DNA from: Planctomycetota bacterium
GTDB taxonomy: Bacteria > Planctomycetota > UBA11346
Reading direction: 5' to 3'
NCBI GenBank assembly: GCA_013816485.1
Contig: JACDEI010000034.1
Span: forward strand, 1-54,995
DNA: 54,995 nt
Below the pieces are notes generated by a model. It was not told the DNA's origin and did not search any database. It saw only the letters and a list, made by a program, of their open reading frames with translations. Positions within the stretch are counted from its first letter, which is position 1, and the number at the start of each line of letters is the position of its first letter. A program made the translations under genes and the position numbers. Positions 16,987-26,355 of the stretch are shown one piece after another.

Positions 16987-18345
16987 TCAGACCAGATCGT
17001 TCAACACCCCGTCCTTGCACATCTCCGGATTGCCGAACTTGTCGATGCGGTGGCCGAAGCCGTGGGCCATCGCCATCAGCAGGCGGTTGTGCGGGACCTT
17101 CTTGTACTTCAGCGAACGGCCCATCTTCCAATCGAGGCCGCCGCCGAGGCAGATGAAGGGGATGTCGTCACGGGTGTGGCTGTTGCCCTTGCCGAGTTCG
17201 TTGGTCCAGATCACCAGCGTGTTGTCGAGCATGCTGCCCGTGCCGCCGGGCTCGGGCGTATCGTTCAGGCGCTTCACCAAGTAGGCGAGTTCCTCAGCGT
17301 ACCATTTGTTGATCTTGGTCAGCTGGTCCTGGACGTCCTGTTTCTCGTCCGGTTCGTGCGACAGGTGGTGGTGGCCTTCGTTGATGCCGAGCCAGCTCAT
17401 CTTCGCACCGCCCACGGACTGGGTGTACTGCAAAGTAGCGACGCGGGCGAAGTCGGCCTGGAAGCTGTCCATCAGGAGATCGATCTGCATGCGGCTGAGC
17501 TGGGGCATGCGCTCGTTGTCGTTGCGCACGCCGCCGGGCAGCGTCGGGGCCTGACGATTGGCGCCGGTCTTGGCTTCGAGCTCGGCGGTCTGGGCGAGTT
17601 GTTTTTCTGTGCCGCGCACGAACTCGGCGTGTTGCTCCAGCAGACGGCGGTCCTCGGCGCTGATGCCCGACGAGACCTTCTTCAGATCCGCGTGCACGTC
17701 GTCGAGGATGCTGCGCAGCGCCTCCTGGTCCTTCCGCTGGCCGTAGAGCTTGTTCAGCATCTGGTACGGATCGCTGATCGGCGCGAGCGGCTGGTTGGCG
17801 CCGGCGTAGGACATGCGCGTCCAGGTGTCGGCGCGTTCGGGCACCTGCACGCCGAACTCGAGCGAGCCGAAACGCGTGCGCGTGGCCGGGTCGGCTTGGA
17901 GGAATTTCGCGATCTCCTGGTCGATGGAGATGCCCTTCGACCAGCCAGCCGGGGTGTCCGAGCCGCCCTGGATGTTGCCTGGGAACAGTTCGATGCCGGT
18001 GAGCAGGCAGCCGATGCCGCGCATGTGGCCGTCGCCGTCGCCTTTGATCTTGTTACACACGCCGTGCAGCGAGAGCATGCGCTTCTTGAACGGCTCGAGC
18101 GGCGCGAGGCTTTCCTTGAGCTGGAAGTCGGCACCTTCCTGGTCGGGCCAGAAGGTCTTCGGCACCACGCCGTTGGGGCTGAACATCACGATCAGGCGCT
18201 GTTTGCGTTTCCCCTTGTTGCCTTTCGCTTTGCTGTCGGCACCCAGGCCGAGGCTCGGCAGGCCCATAAGGAACGGCAGGGCGGCGGCACTGATGCCGGT
18301 CTGTTTAAGGAACTGGCGGCGGTTGAAGCGGATGGACAAATTCAT
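16987..18345 (-). CDS. DUF1552 exported protein (first copy)
   Basis: A 452-residue protein with a Tat-like signal ([19 protein letters not shown], residues 8-26) followed by the DUF1552 domain, beginning [18 protein letters not shown]. Family-typical stretches include [20 protein letters not shown] and, near the C-terminus, [22 protein letters not shown], which resemble the metal-site segments of alkaline-phosphatase/sulfatase relatives such as DUF1501. DUF1552 proteins are almost always encoded next to DUF1592-type cytochromes, as here. The ATG overlaps the TGA of the upstream gene (ATGA, 18342-18345), implying translational coupling. Biochemical function is not established. Confidence 0.9.
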   Translation of the reverse strand: MNLSIRFNRRQFLKQTGISAAALPFLMGLPSLGLGADSKAKGNKGKRKQRLIVMFSPNGVVPKTFWPDQEGADFQLKESLAPLEPFKKRMLSLHGVCNKIKGDGDGHMRGIGCLLTGIELFPGNIQGGSDTPAGWSKGISIDQEIAKFLQADPATRTRFGSLEFGVQVPERADTWTRMSYAGANQPLAPISDPYQMLNKLYGQRKDQEALRSILDDVHADLKKVSSGISAEDRRLLEQHAEFVRGTEKQLAQTAELEAKTGANRQAPTLPGGVRNDNERMPQLSRMQIDLLMDSFQADFARVATLQYTQSVGGAKMSWLGINEGHHHLSHEPDEKQDVQDQLTKINKWYAEELAYLVKRLNDTPEPGGTGSMLDNTLVIWTNELGKGNSHTRDDIPFICLGGGLDWKMGRSLKYKKVPHNRLLMAMAHGFGHRIDKFGNPEMCKDGVLNDLV

Positions 18346-20657
18346 TTGGCGGCTGCCTTCACGTCAGGGGACTTCTTCGCAGGATCTACCGCATCGGTCA
18401 GGGTCGCGCTGACCACGATTTCGCCTAGCAGTTTGCGGATGTTGCACCCGTTGTCGCTGAAAAATTGACGCAGCCGCTCCTTTTCATTGGCCCCATAGGC
18501 CATGATCGGCTGCTTGATGGTGTCCTTGAACAGGCGTTCGACGAAGGCGGAGTGGGCTTCGCGGCCATCGGCCAGGAAATTGCCCAGGTCGCTGGCGGTG
18601 GTGAACTTAGCCAGCTCGGCGTCGGCGCGCATATAGGCACCGCTGGCATCGACCGGTTTGCCGCCCTCGTCGCTGCGGTAGCGCCCCACGGTGTCGAAGT
18701 GCTCCATGGCGAAGCCGAGCGGGTTGATCATGTCGTGGCAGGACTGGCACGTCACCGGGCGGGTTTGTTTGGTCACCCGTTCACGGGTGGTGAGTTTCGG
18801 GCTCAGGTGCGGACTTTCCGGCGTGATCGAATCCGGCGGCGAACGCAGGCGGCGGCCGAGCAGGTTGCGGCTGACGAACACGCCACGGTGGATTGGCGAG
18901 GTGAGGTTGCTGTAGGCGAATCCCGCCATCAACAGCGGATGGGTCAGCACGCCAGCACGCGGCTGCTGGTCGAAGGTGATCTTCTCGAACGGCGCGTCGG
19001 CAGGTTTGTCGACGCCATAGAACTTGGCCATGCGGCCGTTCATCCACACGCTCTTGTCAGTGAAGAAGCGGCGGTAGTCGGCCGCGGGATCGCTGATGAT
19101 CTCCGTGATGGTGAGATCGAGCGACGCGCGCAGGTCGACGATGAAGCTATCGTCGAAGCCGGGGAACTTGCCGTCTTCTTTGTGCAGGCCGTGCAGGTCG
19201 TCGACCTTCAGCCAGCGGTGGAAGTAGGTGCGCAGTTTGGTCGCCGTGCGCGGATCGTCGATCATGCGCTCGACCTCTTTGCTCAGCACCTCGCGTTTGT
19301 TCAGGTCGTTCTTCTTCGCCAGATCGATCAGGCGCTGATCGGGCAGCGAATCCCACAAGGCGTAAGACACGCGCGCCGCCAGGGCATACGAGTCGTTGCC
19401 GGTGCCGCCGACGCCAAGGTAGAGAAAACGTGGTGACTTCAGCACCAGCAGCAGCGACTTCTTTACCGACTCGTCCAGCGCGACGCCGTCGGCAAAGTGG
19501 TTCTCGATGAAGAACTTCGCCTGCTCGTCGTCGAGTGGCCGGCGGAACGCGCGTTCGGCGAAGCGACGGCAGAAGGCGATGTACTTCGCCTTCACGTCGC
19601 CGTCCTCGGGCTTGGCATTGGTGAAGCGTTGCAGGCGCGCGGTGATGTAGCCGGTGACTTCAAAGGCCGCCTGGGTGGTGGCCTCGTCCCACGCCTTCGA
19701 CACCGATGCGCCGCGCTCGTAGCCCAAGCTGTTGTCGTCCGGCGGGAACGGCGTGTTCAGCACCATCCAGGTGGAGCCACCGCCTGGGGACAGGTGGCGT
19801 TCGGGGATGAGGGTCTCGGCCTGGTGCGGCGGTTTCCACTTCAGAGTCGCGGCGACCACCGTCTCCTTCTTCTCTTTGGCGATCTCCAACTTCAGGTAGT
19901 AGCTGCGACCAGCGAGCAGACGCACGGTGGTGGTCTGGCGCGGATCGGTGCCCGAACGCACCCAGCCATCGATCAGCGGTTTGTTCCACTCATTGCCATT
20001 GACCCACAGGCGCATGCCGTTGGTGGTCTCGACGATGATGTCGTAGTCGCCGGTCACCGGCGGGATGAGCGCGCCGCTCCAGCGGATGGCGTACTCCTCC
20101 TTGTCGAACTGGTCGCCGGGTTTCTTGCCGTCGGCGAAACGCACCTGCACGGTTGGCTCGATCCGATCGATCTCGCGCTTCTTGTCGTTGAAGCCGCGTT
20201 TGTCGTTGAAGTACTCTGCCTTCAGACCGCGCGCGCCGTCGGGCTTCGCCGGGTTGGTGAACGAGGCAATCAGATCGGCGATGGTGGTGCGGTACTGGTT
20301 GACCGTGAGGCGCGTCAGCTCGATGCGCGGCGGATTCGAGCGCAGTTGCGCCTCAGGCGAGTAGAACGCGTCGTAGATGTAGGCCGAGACCTGTTTGGCC
20401 TCTTCACCGATGCAGGTCCCAGGCTTGTCTTCCGGCATCTGTTTTTCGATGTAGCGGATCAGCGAGGCGAGCGAGCGGTCACCGACCAACGGATCGGCGT
20501 ACTCGTTGCGCACGCCCTCGCCGTTCTTGCCGTGACAGTTGGCGCACTTATCGACGTAAATCTTGCGGCCCGGATGGTCCGCCGCGTAGACGCTCGTCCC
20601 AATCGAGGGTCCCGCGGTGAGGGCGGTCAGCAGCAGCAGGGCGGTGGTGGAACGCAT
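18342..20657 (-). CDS. Exported c-type cytochrome with PA14 and DUF1587/1595/1592/1588/1585 domains (first copy)
   Basis: A 771-residue protein with a signal peptide (residues 1-26) and an N-terminal cytochrome c domain carrying CANCH (Cys38, Cys41, His42). DUF1587 ([15 protein letters not shown]) follows, then an inserted PA14-like domain beginning [13 protein letters not shown] and running to about residue 290. DUF1595 and DUF1592 come next. DUF1588 contains a second heme motif, CQSCH, within a segment ending in [15 protein letters not shown]1585 ends the protein. The set is characteristic of planctomycete cytochromes. The PA14 module suggests carbohydrate binding. It is coupled to the DUF1552 gene downstream. 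A longer start (20738) is possible, but the ATG at 20657 gives a clean signal peptide. Confidence 0.9.
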   Translation of the reverse strand: MRSTTALLLLTALTAGPSIGTSVYAADHPGRKIYVDKCANCHGKNGEGVRNEYADPLVGDRSLASLIRYIEKQMPEDKPGTCIGEEAKQVSAYIYDAFYSPEAQLRSNPPRIELTRLTVNQYRTTIADLIASFTNPAKPDGARGLKAEYFNDKRGFNDKKREIDRIEPTVQVRFADGKKPGDQFDKEEYAIRWSGALIPPVTGDYDIIVETTNGMRLWVNGNEWNKPLIDGWVRSGTDPRQTTTVRLLAGRSYYLKLEIAKEKKETVVAATLKWKPPHQAETLIPERHLSPGGGSTWMVLNTPFPPDDNSLGYERGASVSKAWDEATTQAAFEVTGYITARLQRFTNAKPEDGDVKAKYIAFCRRFAERAFRRPLDDEQAKFFIENHFADGVALDESVKKSLLLVLKSPRFLYLGVGGTGNDSYALAARVSYALWDSLPDQRLIDLAKKNDLNKREVLSKEVERMIDDPRTATKLRTYFHRWLKVDDLHGLHKEDGKFPGFDDSFIVDLRASLDLTITEIISDPAADYRRFFTDKSVWMNGRMAKFYGVDKPADAPFEKITFDQQPRAGVLTHPLLMAGFAYSNLTSPIHRGVFVSRNLLGRRLRSPPDSITPESPHLSPKLTTRERVTKQTRPVTCQSCHDMINPLGFAMEHFDTVGRYRSDEGGKPVDASGAYMRADAELAKFTTASDLGNFLADGREAHSAFVERLFKDTIKQPIMAYGANEKERLRQFFSDNGCNIRKLLGEIVVSATLTDAVDPAKKSPDVKAAAK

Positions 20658-20846
20658 CGTCGGCAGCCCAAGGGTGGTCTGGCGGATGAACGTAGCGCCT
20701 GGGCGCTGGTGACGTGCCGGCAGGGTCGCATGCGACACGCCAGACGCAGTTCTGTCCGCGGTGCAGCATTCTACCGCATGGACCGCCGGTTGTTGCGGGG
20801 TGATCCGCCAAGGTGATGCAACGGATGCACTTTCACCGGTGTCCGC
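20658..20846. other. Upstream region of the first cytochrome operon
   Basis: About 190 bases between the operon start and the palindromic element at 20847. I see no LacI-type operator like those before the second copy of this operon, and no clear sigma-70 promoter. Confidence 0.3.
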
Positions 20847-21036
20847 GCCTTAGGAGTGCTTTCAAAACCATCTGCCTAGCGAGCCCGGCCATCGTCGAGC
20901 GAGGCAAGGAAGATGGTCGGTTTGGAGCGGAGGCATGGCCGTAGGCCATGTTGAGCACCAAATCGATCGTCTGACGCAGCCGCAGCCGATGAGGGCAGGG
21001 CGCAGTAGCAGAGGGTTAAAAAACACTCCTTAGGGC
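20847..21036. repeat. Palindromic element with TTAGGAGTG ends overlapping a stop codon
   Basis: The left end GCCTTAGGAGTG (20847-20858) and the right end CACTCCTTAGGGC (21024-21036) are inverted copies, extended inwards by T-rich/A-rich segments. An internal hairpin CATGGCC-GTA-GGCCATG lies near 20945. The TAA stop of the neighbouring minus-strand gene lies inside the right terminal repeat (21030-21032). No frame of note is inside. It resembles a short non-autonomous mobile element, but no clear target duplication is seen. Confidence 0.6.
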
Positions 21037-22022
21037 ACCTCGCCGCCGAGCAGACCAGCGAGGCCCCACAGCGGCAGGCGCAGGTGTTTCGGCAGGCTGC
21101 GACCGACGCCAAAGAACCCGGTGCCCGCTTGGCCGAGTGCGAGCGCGGCGGCGATGGCGGCGTTGGCTACGCGTGCGCCGTCGTCCGGCGGCAGGGCGTG
21201 CCGGACCAGCTTGGCCAGTGAGCGCACGCCGGCGAGGGGACGCTGGTTGGCCATGAGGCTGGTGATGGCGGTGCTGAAGTCGTCCGTTGTCGCGTCGGCG
21301 AGTGAGTGCAGGGCCGGCGACCGTGCGCCGAGCTTGCGCAGGAATAATGGCCACAGCGGCGCGAGTGCGCTGGTGTCGCTCTCGCCACGGGCGCGGCTCA
21401 TCACCACCGCCACGGCGGCAACTCCTTCGACCACCAACGTGGTGAACTTCGCTGCGTCGATCGCTGCGATTGGGCGTGAGCGTGTTTCGGAATCATAGGC
21501 GCTGGTGATCGCGCCATCGGTCAGGACATACACCAGCGCCGACAATGGTCCGGCCTTCTCCTGCTCGGCTTCGCGGTGCAGGCCGTGTACGATGCCGCTG
21601 AGCAGGTCGGGATCATTGCTCGCCACCACGGTGAAGACCGACGGGATGCCAAGGTACACCGTCTCGCCAGCGAAGGCACCGGACAGCTTCTTCATGCCGC
21701 GTGGGTTCAGCACGTCGGACGAGATCACCGGATCGCCAGTGCGCAGCAGCACGTCCTCGCCGCCGATGGTCACCGGGCTCCACGGGATCTTGCCGTGGCG
21801 GTGGCGGAGATTCTCCACCGCTTGCTCGTGCATGTCCGCTTCGCTGTAGCCGCTTTTCTCCTGCGCCTCCTGCGTGAGGTACTGGTTCTGGGAATCTCCG
21901 GCGATGCCGTAGGTGATCAGCAGGTCGCCGGGTGGTGGTACCAACGGACGCACCAGGCACGAGGCGGCACCCTTCCACGAGTTGTGCTGCAGAAAGGGGA
22001 AGAAGTGCGGGTCATCGAACAT
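21030..22022 (-). CDS. Hypothetical protein
   Basis: A 330-residue soluble protein with no signal peptide or transmembrane helix. The N-terminal third is strand-rich with loops such as PPGDLLITYGIAGDSQNQYL; the C-terminal third is Ala/Leu-rich helical. I do not recognise the family. GGGAG lies 9 nt before the ATG at 22022. The C-terminus ends GEVP, directly before a TAA that belongs to the terminal repeat of the palindromic element at 20847-21036, so the original C-terminus may have been altered by that insertion. Confidence 0.6.
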   Translation of the reverse strand: MFDDPHFFPFLQHNSWKGAASCLVRPLVPPPGDLLITYGIAGDSQNQYLTQEAQEKSGYSEADMHEQAVENLRHRHGKIPWSPVTIGGEDVLLRTGDPVISSDVLNPRGMKKLSGAFAGETVYLGIPSVFTVVASNDPDLLSGIVHGLHREAEQEKAGPLSALVYVLTDGAITSAYDSETRSRPIAAIDAAKFTTLVVEGVAAVAVVMSRARGESDTSALAPLWPLFLRKLGARSPALHSLADATTDDFSTAITSLMANQRPLAGVRSLAKLVRHALPPDDGARVANAAIAAALALGQAGTGFFGVGRSLPKHLRLPLWGLAGLLGGEVP

Positions 22023-22275
22023 GGCGGACGCTCCCGGTCGGCACATCACGGGTACGGGGTGTGACGATGCCTTGCCGCCTCATACCTGGGCAAGACACAG
22101 CGGATACGGGAAAATCCTGCGTGGCGGACCGTCGCCGCGCCGCCTGGAGGGGCAGATCGTGGATTGGACACTGCTGCCAGGGCACCTGCTCAGCCATACC
22201 GCACGCAGCAATCCCCCTGGTCATTGACAGTGCGCCACAAGTGCGGAAATCCGGCGACCCCGCGGAGCACACCGG

Positions 22276-22584
22276 ATGTTCGTCCATACCGTCTATTTCT
22301 GGCTCAAGCCGTCCCTCACCGTTGAACAGCGCATGACCTTCGTCGACGGCCTGAAGTCGCTGATCTCGATCAAGACGGTACGCTTCGGCCATTTCGGCAA
22401 ACCTGCTGACACCGACCGCCCCATCATCGAGCGCAGCTATTCCTACGCGCTGGTGGTGGCCTTCGACGGCGCGGCGGGTCATGAGCACTACCAAGTGGTC
22501 GACACCCACGATCAGTTCCGCAAGTCGTGCGGGACGTTCTGGGACAAGGTGGTGATCTACGATTCGATCAGCTCGGATCCTTAG
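22276..22584 (+). CDS. Dabb (stress-responsive A/B barrel) domain protein
   Basis: A 102-residue single-domain protein matching PF07876. It starts MFVHTVYFWLKPSLT (the typical H-x-V-x-F-W-x-K strand), contains FGKPADTDRPIIERSYSYALVVAFD and ends with the helix-strand pattern HDQFRKSCGTFWDKVVIYD. Members form dimeric alpha/beta barrels; most bacterial ones have no assigned substrate. GGAG lies 9 nt upstream of the ATG. Downstream is a run of six hairpins. Confidence 0.9.
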   Translation: MFVHTVYFWLKPSLTVEQRMTFVDGLKSLISIKTVRFGHFGKPADTDRPIIERSYSYALVVAFDGAAGHEHYQVVDTHDQFRKSCGTFWDKVVIYDSISSDP

Positions 22585-22595
22585 CGACATCTGCA

Positions 22596-22761
22596 CTTCA
22601 GGACGAACCTGAAGCGACCCCGGCTTTGCCGGGGTGTTCTGCTGCGCAGAACCAGATGTCGTCCCCGCTCGTGCGCGCTGGCGCACTCGGGGGATTGTTG
22701 TTCGCGGGACGCTGTCCCGCTATGCCCCGCTATGCCCTGCCAGGGGCTCTGCCGCCCCTGG
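22596..22761. repeat. Cluster of six consecutive hairpins
   Basis: Perfect stems occur in a row: CTTCAGG/CCTGAAG (22596-22614), ACCCCGGC-TTT-GCCGGGGT (22617-22635), GTTCTGC-TGC-GCAGAAC (22636-22652), TGCGC/GCGCA inside CCCCG/CGGGG (22663-22692), GCGGGAC-GCT-GTCCCGC (22704-22720) and CCAGGGGC/GCCCCTGG (22740-22761). The first or second may terminate the Dabb transcript, but no T-run follows. The density suggests a structured transcript or a palindromic repeat island. Confidence 0.75.
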
Positions 22762-22843
22762 ACCCGCGCAGGTCGCAAGTCGGTTCGGGCAGCATCGGTA
22801 TACGGGAACGAAGCGACTGACGTCTGCGATGAAACGATCGTAG

Positions 22844-23074
22844 CTATTTTTTCGGCAGCTTGATCAGGTACTTCTCAGGATTGGCCTGGAATTTTTTCAC
22901 GCAGGCTTTGCAGCAGAACTTCACTTGTTGGCCGTTGTGTACGACTGCCGGAACTGATGGGTCGATCTTGTCGCCGCTGACGATGCAGGTGGCGAGCGGA
23001 TACGGTTTCACCTCGGCGGCCGACAAGGTCACGGGTACGAACAGCAACAGCAGAAGGAACAGGCGCGTCAGCAT
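22844..23074 (-). CDS. Small exported YHS/TRASH-like metal-binding protein
   Basis: A 76-residue precursor with a signal peptide (residues 1-20). The mature part is a single short domain with Cys30 in the pattern C-x-V-S-G-D-K-I and a FCCKAC motif (Cys54, Cys55, Cys58) followed by VKKFQANPEKYL. That order of cysteines with the F-x-x-x-P-x-K-Y tail is the YHS/TRASH treble-clef pattern that binds copper or other heavy metals. A role in periplasmic metal sensing or delivery is inferred. The ribosome binding site is weak, but the signal peptide defines the start. Confidence 0.8.
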   Translation of the reverse strand: MLTRLFLLLLLFVPVTLSAAEVKPYPLATCIVSGDKIDPSVPAVVHNGQQVKFCCKACVKKFQANPEKYLIKLPKK

Positions 23075-23183
23075 GGGCAGGTGCAGGGTAAGGTGTCGAG
23101 GTCCAGTCGTCGAGGGTTGTTCCGTGCGGTTCAACGCCCGCGCGTCTCGCGCGTTGAACGTCACCTTCACAGGTGAACGAGCG

Positions 23184-24833
23184 TCAACGTTCGCGCAGCG
23201 CCGGTTTTCCGGTGAGGATGGTCTCAGCTAGGCGCAGGCCATCGAGTCCGGCAGAGACGATGCCGCCTGCGTAGCCCGCGCCTTCGCCGGCAAGGTAGAG
23301 TCCCGGCAGCGAACTGGCGAGCGTCTCGGGATTACGTTCAAAACGCACCGGACTGGAGATGCGGGTCTCCACGCCGACCAGCGTGCCCTTGGTCAGAAAC
23401 CCTGGGATCACGCGGTCGAAGAACTTGAGCGCCTCGCGCAGCGCGGTGACTGTCGCGGGCGGCAGGATGCGGTCGATGCGTCCAGGACGCACGCCCAGGC
23501 GGTAGCTCGATGAGCCGACCGCCGGGCCGTCCTCACTGCGCATGAATGCCGTCGCGCCCTGCGCCGGGCAGGTGTAGTCGCCACCGCCGGCAGCGAAGGC
23601 CGCGCGCTCTAGGCGTTCGATCAAATCGAAACCGGCCATGCCGTCACCCTCGCGTTCGACCGCTTGGTTGACGATCAATCCGGCGTTGGCGAACGACGAT
23701 GCACGTGCGTAGCGGCTCATGCCGTTGGTGGAGAGCTGACCACGATCGCTGGTGGCGGCGATGATCTCGCCGCCTGGGCACATGCAGAAGGTGGTGACGT
23801 GGTCGGCCTTGGCGTGCGGCGGTGGACGGCTGACGAGGTTGTACTCCGCCGCGCCAAGCAGGTGTTTGGGCAGATCACGTCCCGGCAGACAGCCGTATTG
23901 CCCCATATCGATGACGCGCTGATCGTGTTCGATGCGGCAGCCGAGCTGGAAGCCCTTGGCTTTGTGTTCGACGCCACGGCGCATGAGCGTGGTGATCAGA
24001 TCACGTGCGCTGTGGCCGGGAGCGATCAGCACCAGTGGTGCACTGATGCGTTCGCCGTTGGTCAATTCGATGCCGCTGCAGCGGCCGTTCTCCACCACCA
24101 CGTCCTGCACCGCGGCCTGCCAGCGGAAGCTGCCGCCCCACTGTTCGATCTGTTTGCGCAGATGTTTGCACATGTGCGGCAGGATGTCGCTGCCGATGTG
24201 CGGGTGGTGACGCCAAAGGATGTGGCGTGGTGCGCGCGCGGCGACGAAGGCTTCGAGCAGGAAGCGCATGCGCCGGTCTTTGACGCGGGTGTAGAGTTTG
24301 CCGTCGCTGTACGTCCCGGCACCACCTTCGCCGAAGAGGTAGTTGCTCTCCGGGTCGAGGTCGCGCGTGGTATGGAATTTCTCAAGATCCGCCGTGCGCG
24401 TATCGGCATCACGTCCACGATCGATGACCAGCGGTTTGCAACCGTGCAGCGCCAACAGGTACGCAGCCATCTGCCCGGCCGGACCAGCACCGACGATGAT
24501 GGGATGCAGCGGTAAGGACTCAGCGAGCGGCAAGGTGGCGAGGCTGTGGTCGAGCGGCGGTGGCGTGGTGCGCACGCTGATGCCGGGGACTTCGTTCACC
24601 GGGCTGTCTTCACGGACTTCGGCGCGCAGGTTGTAGACGAAGCGCAGATCGGGTTTTCCCCGCGCGTCGAGACTGCGGCGGTCGATCAGGTAACGCACCA
24701 CGTCGCTCTCGGGAATGCGGCAGGCGCGCGCGATCCACGGTTCCAAGTGATGATCGATGGACTGGATCGGCAGTTTCGCCACGGCCTTCAGCGGCACTTC
24801 CAGCGCTTCAATGTCGACGAACCGTGTGCTCAT
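23184..24833 (-). CDS. COG2509-type FAD-dependent dehydrogenase
   Basis: A 549-residue protein with an N-terminal domain of about 100 residues, followed by the FAD-binding Rossmann motif VGAGPAG (residues 114-120). Family-typical features are FGEGGAGTYSDGKLYTR after the first strand, CPGGEIIAATSD in the middle and the second flavin-contact segment GLYLAGEGAGYAGGIVSAG at the C-terminus. The substrate of this family is not established. The start ATG overlaps the stop of the upstream transporter gene (ATGA at 24830-24833), so the two are translationally coupled. Confidence 0.9.
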   Translation of the reverse strand: MSTRFVDIEALEVPLKAVAKLPIQSIDHHLEPWIARACRIPESDVVRYLIDRRSLDARGKPDLRFVYNLRAEVREDSPVNEVPGISVRTTPPPLDHSLATLPLAESLPLHPIIVGAGPAGQMAAYLLALHGCKPLVIDRGRDADTRTADLEKFHTTRDLDPESNYLFGEGGAGTYSDGKLYTRVKDRRMRFLLEAFVAARAPRHILWRHHPHIGSDILPHMCKHLRKQIEQWGGSFRWQAAVQDVVVENGRCSGIELTNGERISAPLVLIAPGHSARDLITTLMRRGVEHKAKGFQLGCRIEHDQRVIDMGQYGCLPGRDLPKHLLGAAEYNLVSRPPPHAKADHVTTFCMCPGGEIIAATSDRGQLSTNGMSRYARASSFANAGLIVNQAVEREGDGMAGFDLIERLERAAFAAGGGDYTCPAQGATAFMRSEDGPAVGSSSYRLGVRPGRIDRILPPATVTALREALKFFDRVIPGFLTKGTLVGVETRISSPVRFERNPETLASSLPGLYLAGEGAGYAGGIVSAGLDGLRLAETILTGKPALRER

Positions 24834-25735
24834 GGCGTCGCCTTCACCCGGTTGCCGAAGCGTGACAACGCGACGCCGCCGATCGCCACCAGACCGCCGA
24901 CAATCGACAGCACCTGTGGCTGCTCGCTGATCACCAGCCAGGCGATGAGGAGCGACAGCACCGGCACCAGATAAAGAAGAGGAGTTGCGCGTGCCACGGT
25001 CAGATGCGCCAGCAGATACGACCACGCGAGGAAGGCCAGCGCTCCCGGCAGGATGCCCAGGTACACCACCGTCGCGTGGTGGCTGGCCGGCGCGCGCGCC
25101 ATTGCCTCCACCAGACCCGGCGTGAACGGCAGGAATAGCGCGGTGCCGATCCAGATGGCGTAACAGACGACGCCGAACGCTCCGTAGTGCGGCAGCAGCG
25201 GCTTCTGGATGATCTGGTAGAATGCCCAGGCGATCGCCGCGACGAACACCAGCAGCGCGCCGGTCGACAGGCCGGAGCCTTCCTCCGCCAGAGCGATCAA
25301 GCCGATGCCAGCTAGGCCGACCAGCAGGCCGATCCAACCGGCAGGACGCAGGTTTTCCTTGAGCGCGACACAGGCGAACAGCGCCGAGAACAACGGCGCG
25401 GTGTTGACGATGAAGCTCGCCGCACCGGCGGTGGTGGACTGCTGGCCGGTGTTGAGCGCGAGGGTGTAGACGCCGATGCCGATCGCGCCGGTGGCGAACA
25501 ACCGCGGCAGATCCTGCCGCCGCGGCAACGGCGGGCGCAGCCAGCACGCCAGCAGCGCGAGGGTGAGGCTGGCGACGCCGTAACGGTAGAGCGCCAGTTC
25601 ACCTGGGGAGAACGACCCAGCGTTACCGCTGTGCGAGCCCTCGACCACGATGCGAGTCCCGACGAAGGCCGAGGCCCAGAAGCCCAAGGCGGCCACAGCG
25701 GCAGCGATGATCCTGGGATGTCCTGGGTATGTCAT
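24830..25735 (-). CDS. EamA/DMT-family transporter
   Basis: A 301-residue inner-membrane protein with ten predicted transmembrane segments and the internal duplication of EamA domains (two halves of about 140 residues). Recognisable segments are ALGFWASAFVGTR in helix 1, NTAPLFSALFA in the first repeat and ILPGALAFLAWSYLL in the second. Members export or import amino acids, nucleosides or other metabolites; the substrate is unknown. It begins just after the rpsP terminator and overlaps the dehydrogenase gene by 4 nt, forming a two-gene unit. Confidence 0.9.
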   Translation of the reverse strand: MTYPGHPRIIAAAVAALGFWASAFVGTRIVVEGSHSGNAGSFSPGELALYRYGVASLTLALLACWLRPPLPRRQDLPRLFATGAIGIGVYTLALNTGQQSTTAGAASFIVNTAPLFSALFACVALKENLRPAGWIGLLVGLAGIGLIALAEEGSGLSTGALLVFVAAIAWAFYQIIQKPLLPHYGAFGVVCYAIWIGTALFLPFTPGLVEAMARAPASHHATVVYLGILPGALAFLAWSYLLAHLTVARATPLLYLVPVLSLLIAWLVISEQPQVLSIVGGLVAIGGVALSRFGNRVKATP

Positions 25736-25741
25736 GGCATG

Positions 25742-25769
25742 AAAAAAAGCCGGGGGGTTACCCCGGCTT
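25742..25769 (-). terminator. Rho-independent terminator of rpsP
   Basis: On the minus strand, a 9-bp stem AAGCCGGGG / CCCCGGCTT with a 5-nt loop is followed immediately by a run of seven T. It lies 26 nt past the rpsP stop and just before the EamA gene start, separating the two transcripts. Confidence 0.9.
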
Positions 25770-25794
25770 CTTCGTCAGCGCAGTGTTGGACTGC

Positions 25795-26244
25795 TCAGGC
25801 CTTGGGCGCTTCAGCGACCGGAGCGGCCGGTGCAGCGGCGGCAGCCGCTGCTTTGCGCACGGCCTTCTGCTTGGCTTGGTGCTGCTTGAGCGCGCGGCGG
25901 GTGGGGGCGACGTAGGTCTTCTTCGGGGTCTTGGCCGGAGCAGCCTTGGCTTTGGCCTTGGGGGCCGGGGCTTTGGCGGCGGCGGTCTTGGCCGACGCGG
26001 GCACGGGGTAGCCGTACTTCTTCATCAGGCTCTTGAGCCCGCCGCTGATCTGCGCGCCGCGGTTGACCCACGACTCGACCTTGGCTGCATCCAGCTCCAG
26101 GTTCTTGTCCTTCTTGAGGGGGTCGTAGGCGCCGATGATCTCGTTCGACTCGCCCTCACGGTGGCGGCGCTTGTCGATGGCCACCACGCGGAAGAGCGGG
26201 CGGTGCAGACGGCCGAAACGAGAGAGGCGGATGCTGACAGCCAT
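25795..26244 (-). CDS. rpsP: 30S ribosomal protein S16 with a long Ala/Lys-rich tail
   Basis: A 149-residue S16. The first 80 residues are the conserved domain (MAVSIRLSRFGRLHRPLFRV, then EIIGAYDPLKKDKNLELDAAKVESWVNRGAQIS), which helps assemble the 30S central and 5' domains. The remaining 60-70 residues form an Ala/Lys/Pro-rich extension not present in the E. coli protein (82 residues). Low-complexity tails of this kind on ribosomal proteins are known in some high-GC and PVC lineages. An AAGG element precedes the ATG. Usual partners rimM and trmD are not adjacent. Confidence 0.95.
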   Translation of the reverse strand: MAVSIRLSRFGRLHRPLFRVVAIDKRRHREGESNEIIGAYDPLKKDKNLELDAAKVESWVNRGAQISGGLKSLMKKYGYPVPASAKTAAAKAPAPKAKAKAAPAKTPKKTYVAPTRRALKQHQAKQKAVRKAAAAAAAPAAPVAEAPKA

Positions 26245-26273
26245 GGGAATCCCTTGGGAAAAGCGGGGCGCGA

Positions 26274-26300
26274 AACATATGGGACTCGCCGGCTTGGCAA
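26274..26300 (-). promoter_or_regulatory. Possible sigma-70 promoter of rpsP
   Basis: On the minus strand, TTGCCA (26300-26295) and TATGTT (26279-26274) resemble -35 and -10 boxes, but the 15-nt spacer is short. They lie about 30-55 nt upstream of the rpsP start. Confidence 0.25.
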
Positions 26301-26355
26301 CTGTCTTTTCCTGGCGGGGGCGGGGACGGTCAGCCGCCACCCGTCCGCCGGCCCC

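Noticed and set aside
17050..18468. Long plus-strand frame opposite the DUF1552 gene
   Set aside because: Its composition is the mirror of the real gene (His/Val/Arg/Glu-rich). It has no ribosome binding site and overlaps two coupled genes.
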